From contig CACOXX010000002.1 in the NCBI GenBank assembly GCA_902631265.1, positions 1-64,000 on the forward strand: a stretch of 64,000 nt of DNA, written 5' to 3'. The notes beneath the pieces were generated by a model. It ran no database searches. It had not been told where the DNA came from and was given only the letters and a program-made list of their open reading frames with translations. The translations under genes were made by a program, and so were the position numbers. The DNA comes from an uncultured Pelagibacteraceae bacterium (GTDB lineage: Bacteria > Pseudomonadota > Alphaproteobacteria > Pelagibacterales > Pelagibacteraceae). Of this stretch, positions 63,416 to 64,000 are shown in pieces; within the stretch, counting starts at the first letter, position 1; every line of letters begins with the position of its first letter.

Positions 63416-64000
63416 ATGAATGGACCCTTAAAAGATATATTAGTTTTAGACCTAACTCGAGTTCTGGTTGGTCCTTATTGCACAATGATATTATCAGATT
63501 TGGGTGCAAGAGTAATTAAAGTTGAAGCACCTGAAATTGGAGATGACTCTAGAAAATTTGGACCTTTCATTGATGACCAGTCTGCATACTTTATGTCCCT
63601 TAATAGAGGAAAAGAAAGTATAGCTCTAAATTTAAAAAATTCAGAAGATAAAAAAATATTTGAACAAATACTTAAAAAAGCAGATGTGTTAGTTGAAAAT
63701 TTTAAACCTGGAACATTAGAAAAATGGGGATTTGGTTGGAAAGATTTATGTAAGAAATATCCAAAATTAATTTATGCTTCTGCATCTGGTTTTGGTCAGA
63801 CAGGTCCATTAAGAGAATTACCTGCATACGATATGGTTGTTCAAGGAATGGGTGGACTAATGAGTGTAACTGGTCAACCAAATTCTGAACCTACAAGAGT
63901 CGGAACATCAATTGGTGATATCACTGCTGGTTTGTTTACAGCGATAGGTGTTAATGCAGCACTATATGACAGGAAGAAAACAGGTAAAGGAACTTACATA
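63416..64000 (+). CDS. CaiB/BaiF CoA-transferase family protein (truncated by window end)
   Basis: MNGPLKDILVLDLTRVLVGPYCTMILSDLGARVIKVEAPEIGDDSRKFGPF...YFMSLNRGKESIALNLK; open to window end. Confidence 0.93.
   Translation, partial: MNGPLKDILVLDLTRVLVGPYCTMILSDLGARVIKVEAPEIGDDSRKFGPFIDDQSAYFMSLNRGKESIALNLKNSEDKKIFEQILKKADVLVENFKPGTLEKWGFGWKDLCKKYPKLIYASASGFGQTGPLRELPAYDMVVQGMGGLMSVTGQPNSEPTRVGTSIGDITAGLFTAIGVNAALYDRKKTGKGTYI

Overview
The window is an AT-rich, very compact bacterial chromosome segment. Gene order and protein sequences are most like SAR11 / Candidatus Pelagibacter (Alphaproteobacteria); this assignment is inference. About one third (1-23084) is a minus-strand super-cluster in which the S10/spc, str (rpsL-rpsG-fusA), rpoBC, L10/L11, secE-nusG and tuf regions follow one another, headed by tRNA-Tyr and tRNA-Gly. 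The rest is metabolic core: a plus-strand sfsA-map-purBCSQL-bolA-grxD run, rpsD, trmJ, cimA, cysS, nadE, class II DAHP synthase, glmS, a truncated GlmU-like acetyltransferase, gph, methylcitrate cycle genes prpDBC, nrdAB, a phosphohexomutase, DoxX, two TauE/SafE exporters, dusA, a DctPQM TRAP transporter and the 5' part of a CaiB/BaiF CoA-transferase. Five tRNAs (Trp, Gly, Tyr, Thr, Leu) all encode their CCA ends. I see no CRISPR array, IS element, prophage or defence system, and I cannot support a claim of a wholly novel system. The most useful second-look items are regulatory or architectural: paired NrdR-box-like palindromes upstream of nrdA, a leaderless-looking consensus promoter for rpsD, a GC-rich stem-loop between dctP and dctQ, a stand-alone GlmU acetyltransferase domain, and an 801-aa membrane protein with an embedded spermidine-synthase-like domain.
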